Shown here: positions 61,298-64,000 of the stretch, piece by piece
Position numbering within the stretch: the first letter of the stretch is position 1
How the letters are laid out: every line of letters begins with the position of its first letter
Assembly (NCBI GenBank): GCA_022842935.1
Contig: JALHOP010000002.1
Span: forward strand, 372,001 to 436,000
Direction of reading: 5' to 3'
Length of the DNA stretch: 64,000 nucleotides
Source of the DNA: Myxococcota bacterium
Lineage (GTDB): Bacteria > Myxococcota > XYA12-FULL-58-9 > JALHOP01
The notes under the pieces: generated by a model
Told to the model about the DNA's origin: nothing
Database searches by the model: none
The model's input: the letters and a program-made list of their open reading frames with translations, nothing else
Made by a program: the position numbers and the translations under genes

Positions 61298-62707
61298 TTA
61301 GTGCAGCAACTCGAACTCGATGCGCCGGTTCGCGGCGCGGCCTGCCGCAGTCTTGTTGTCGGCCACCGGCGAGTCTGGGCCCGCGCCACGCGCTTCGATA
61401 CGGCCTTCGTCAGTGCCCTTTGACACGAGGTAGGCCTTCAGCGCATCCGCGCGCTCCTGCGACAGCTTGCGATTCGCGTCAGCTGAGCCGCGTGAGTCGG
61501 TATGGCCCGTGATGCGAATGCGCAGCGTCGGATACTGGGCAAGGATCTTGGAGACGTCGTCGAGCACCGGCTTCGACTGCTTCCGAATGGTCGATTTGCC
61601 CGACTCGAAGGTGATGCCCTTGATCGCGCCGGTATACTTGGCCACCTCTTTTGGTAGCTCGTCCGGGCAGCCGTCTTCGTCCTGGAACCCGTTCGCGGTC
61701 TCGGGCTCGCTCAGGCACTTGTCTGCGTCGTCCTTCACACCGTCGCCATCGGTATCTTTTGGCGGACAACCGTCGGGAGCCACACCGGCTACATCCGGGC
61801 ACTGGTCGGCTGCGGCCAGAATGCCGTCGCTATCGGCATCGGGGTTGGGGCAACCATCGGTGGGGGCATCAGACGCGCCGTCTTCGGCGGCATCGGGGCA
61901 TTTGTCATCGTTGTCGGCAACGCCATCGCCATCGCGGTCGCCCGGTGCGGACGCGGCGACAGCGCAACCGTCTGGAGACGTCCCAGCGGTCGTTGGGCAC
62001 TTGTCTTGGCTATCCGGAACGCCGTCGCCATCGCCATCGCCATCCGCACCCTCGGCGAGCTCGGTTCGACCGAGGGTGAACGCGACGCCGAGAAGGACAG
62101 ACATATTGTGCACCAGGTCGCCGTCCTCGACCCCAGCGATGAGTCGGTTCTTCTGGAGGATCGTGTCGCGTGCGTCGAGGCGGACGGTGAAGTTCTCTGT
62201 CACGGCGAACTTCACGCCAGCGCCGACGTGGAATGAGGGATCAGTGTCTTTGCCCATCGAGCCACCAGTGAGGGCGAGCATGCCGCCACCAACGAGCGCG
62301 AAAGGAACGACCCGCGCGATGGGGAGTTGAAGCACAGCGTGTCCCCGCAACGCGGCGATTCGGGCGCTCTGGTCGTCACCGGTCGTCGACGAAGGAATGA
62401 ACGCGCCCTCGACCTCGGCCCCTAGAAACGTCAGGGGATAAAAGCCGAGCCGCAAACCGACCTCGGGCGAGCTCGCCAGTTCTTGATGCGCGCGCCCGCT
62501 CTGGATGATGTTGTGGTCTGAAGAAAACCACTGCATGCCGCCGTGCAAACCGAGCTCAAGAGCCATCGGCAGCGGTCGATGACGCTTCAGGAACGGCGTC
62601 GCGGGCGTGTCGAACGGTCCCTCGCCCGCTGCTTGGCTAGAGGCCGGCAGCGCAATAAGAGTAGTTGTGAGCAAGAACAACGCAGCGGCAAGGCGAAAAG
62701 GCTTCAT
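61298..62707 (-). CDS. OmpA-family outer-membrane protein with TSP3 calcium repeats
   Basis: 469-residue protein. A signal peptide (MKPFRLAAALFLLTT...ASSQA) is followed by an outer-membrane barrel (about 40-220, e.g. PLPMALELGLHGGMQWF, VRLDARDTILQKN). Then come five thrombospondin type-3-like calcium repeats such as DGDGVPDSQDKCP and DGDGVKDDADKC. The OmpA C-terminal domain (about 350-469; ITGHTDSRGSADANR, SQERADALKAYL) binds peptidoglycan. The whole would link cell wall to outer membrane, with calcium-stiffened spacers. This domain order is common in Myxococcota and neighbouring delta lineages. Confidence 0.93.
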   Translation of the reverse strand: MKPFRLAAALFLLTTTLIALPASSQAAGEGPFDTPATPFLKRHRPLPMALELGLHGGMQWFSSDHNIIQSGRAHQELASSPEVGLRLGFYPLTFLGAEVEGAFIPSSTTGDDQSARIAALRGHAVLQLPIARVVPFALVGGGMLALTGGSMGKDTDPSFHVGAGVKFAVTENFTVRLDARDTILQKNRLIAGVEDGDLVHNMSVLLGVAFTLGRTELAEGADGDGDGDGVPDSQDKCPTTAGTSPDGCAVAASAPGDRDGDGVADNDDKCPDAAEDGASDAPTDGCPNPDADSDGILAAADQCPDVAGVAPDGCPPKDTDGDGVKDDADKCLSEPETANGFQDEDGCPDELPKEVAKYTGAIKGITFESGKSTIRKQSKPVLDDVSKILAQYPTLRIRITGHTDSRGSADANRKLSQERADALKAYLVSKGTDEGRIEARGAGPDSPVADNKTAAGRAANRRIEFELLH

Positions 62708-62832
62708 TCCGGGTGGCGAATTACCGCGCGTGGGCCCGAAAAGGCAACGAGATTTCTGACTTGCCCCAGCGCCCCCCCTCGACGAGGCGCTCTCCGCAGC
62801 GCCCGGCGAGCTTGGGCAACGCCTTAAAGGCG

Positions 62833-64000
62833 CTAGCCGTGTCCACTGTCTTTGACCACCGCGACGATCTTCCCGAGCGTCGCCTTGGCGTCTCCGAACA
62901 CCATCATGGTTTGGGGCAGACCGAAGAGCTCATTGTCGATGCCGGCGAACCCTGGAGCCATGCCGCGCTTGAGCACGATGACCGCTTTGGCGTAGTCAGC
63001 GTTGAGCACCGGCATGCCGTAAATGGGGCTCTTGGGCTGCGTGCGCGCCGCCGGGTTGACCACGTCATTGGCGCCGACCACGACCACGACGTCGGTCTGA
63101 GCGAAGTCGTCGTTGATAGCCTCGAGCTCGTAGAGCTGGTCGTACGGGACGTTCGCCTCGGCGAGAAGAACGTTCATGTGGCCCGGCATGCGGCCAGCGA
63201 CTGGATGAATGGCGTATTTTACGCGCGTGCCGTTGGCCGCGAGCGCGTTCGCGAGATCGCGTACAGCATGTTGTGCCTGCCCAACCGCCATGCCGTAGCC
63301 GGGTACGAAGGTCACCGAGCCTGCGAGCTTGAGGAGCTCACCCGCATCTTCTGCGCTGCCTTCCCGGACGCTGCCTTTCGCGGCGTCCGCTGTCGCGGTG
63401 ACTTCGTTCCCGAAGGCGCCGAACAACACGTTGGCGAACGAGCGGTTCATGGCCTTGGACATGATGATGGCGAGGATGACGCCCGAGCCGCCGTCGAGGG
63501 CACCGCAGATGATCAACACGTGATTGTCGAGCACGAACCCCGATGCGGCGGCCGCAAGACCAGCGTAGGCGTTGAAGAGACAGATGACGACCGGCATGTC
63601 GGCCCCGCCGATGGGGAGAACGACGAGCACGCCAAGCACAAGACCGGCCGCGATGATGCCGAGAAAGAGCCTAAGGTCACCGGGCTGAGTGACCAGAATT
63701 CCGAGGGCCACCGCGGCGGTCGCGAACATCGCGAGGCTGACGAGGTTGTTGCCGGGAAAAGTGACCGGTCTCCCCGTGATGGCGCCGTTGAGCTTGCCAA
63801 AGGCCATGAGCGAGCCAGTGAAGGTCATGGCGCCCATCAGCACCTCAAAGCTCACGGCCCCGACCGCGAAGTGCGTCATCGCGGCCCCCTGGTGCAGGAA
63901 CTCAGCGATGCCAACCGTGGTGACTGCGAGACTGCCGAAGGCGAGCGACAGCGCCACGCGCTCGGGCATCTTGGTCATCGGAATGAGAAGACCCATCGGT
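62833..64000 (-). CDS. pntB: NAD(P) transhydrogenase subunit beta, C-terminal part
   Basis: About 389 residues of the proton-pumping transhydrogenase beta subunit, cut by the window end (the frame is open to base 64000). Membrane segments (LFLGIIAAGLVLGVLVVLP, LAMFATAAVALGILVT) lead into the NADP-binding domain with GYGMAVGQAQHAVRDLANAL, HPVAGRMPGHMNVLLAEA and VVVVGANDVVNPAARTQPKS. It transfers hydride between NADH and NADP using the proton gradient. The full-length family protein is about 460-480 aa, so roughly the first 70-90 residues lie outside. PntA would be upstream, beyond the window. Confidence 0.95.
   Translation of the reverse strand, partial: PMGLLIPMTKMPERVALSLAFGSLAVTTVGIAEFLHQGAAMTHFAVGAVSFEVLMGAMTFTGSLMAFGKLNGAITGRPVTFPGNNLVSLAMFATAAVALGILVTQPGDLRLFLGIIAAGLVLGVLVVLPIGGADMPVVICLFNAYAGLAAAASGFVLDNHVLIICGALDGGSGVILAIIMSKAMNRSFANVLFGAFGNEVTATADAAKGSVREGSAEDAGELLKLAGSVTFVPGYGMAVGQAQHAVRDLANALAANGTRVKYAIHPVAGRMPGHMNVLLAEANVPYDQLYELEAINDDFAQTDVVVVVGANDVVNPAARTQPKSPIYGMPVLNADYAKAVIVLKRGMAPGFAGIDNELFGLPQTMMVFGDAKATLGKIVAVVKDSGHG

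Overview
The window is about 64 kb of high-GC chromosomal DNA with dense bacterial genes on both strands. Gene content points to a member of the Myxococcota or a neighbouring delta-proteobacterial lineage. It has a eukaryotic-like Ser/Thr kinase with a PEGA tail, FHA and GAFTGA-type sigma-54 activators, a DUF1592/DUF1552 pair, delta-60 repeat and TSP3/OmpA proteins, many lipoproteins, a P450, an S37 peptidase and PilZ proteins. I saw no rRNA, tRNA, CRISPR array or transposase, so species-level placement is inference.

Left part (1-12 kb): an amino-acid ABC transporter (ATPase cut by the window edge, plus a substrate-binding/permease fusion); a divergent Ser/Thr kinase and FHA-type sigma-54 activator followed by three envelope-protein genes; the DUF1592 lipoprotein/DUF1552 Tat pair; one unknown gene. 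Then (12-24 kb) a beta-carbonic anhydrase, fructosamine kinase, low-molecular-weight phosphatase, SWIM-SNF2 helicase, serA, a GNAT acetyltransferase, a methyltransferase, a GlcD-type FAD oxidase, a tiny lipoprotein and a two-subunit 2-oxoacid:ferredoxin oxidoreductase.

Middle (24-45 kb): a soluble RNase Y-like protein, a cytochrome P450, an M49-like metallopeptidase lipoprotein, a DUF1328 membrane protein with a good sigma-54 promoter, a PQQ-type dehydrogenase with two haem-c motifs, a thioredoxin-like protein, uppP, a cytoplasmic-looking subtilase, several orphan proteins, a double PilZ protein, an S37 peptidase, a poorly coding 1.2 kb stretch with small overlapping ORFs, an MBL hydrolase and the TldD/TldE protease pair.

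45-53 kb looks like a membrane-stress and lipid cluster. It holds a small gene with a sigma-54 promoter, a FixJ-like regulator, a DUF6544-like membrane protein, oleate hydratase, an amphipathic helical (phasin/apolipoprotein-like) protein, a DUF1269 glycine-zipper protein, a triple-BON protein and a sigma-54 activator with no sensory domain. I consider it the best candidate for an undescribed functional system here. The right end (53-64 kb) has YceI, orphan genes, a PLD-type cardiolipin synthase, glmS-glmU (cell-wall precursor supply, matching uppP), a four-cysteine protein divergent from glmU, an OmpA/TSP3 porin-like protein and the C-terminal part of pntB.

Starts were chosen from Shine-Dalgarno sequences, overlaps and family N-termini. 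All family calls come from reading motifs, not from database searches.
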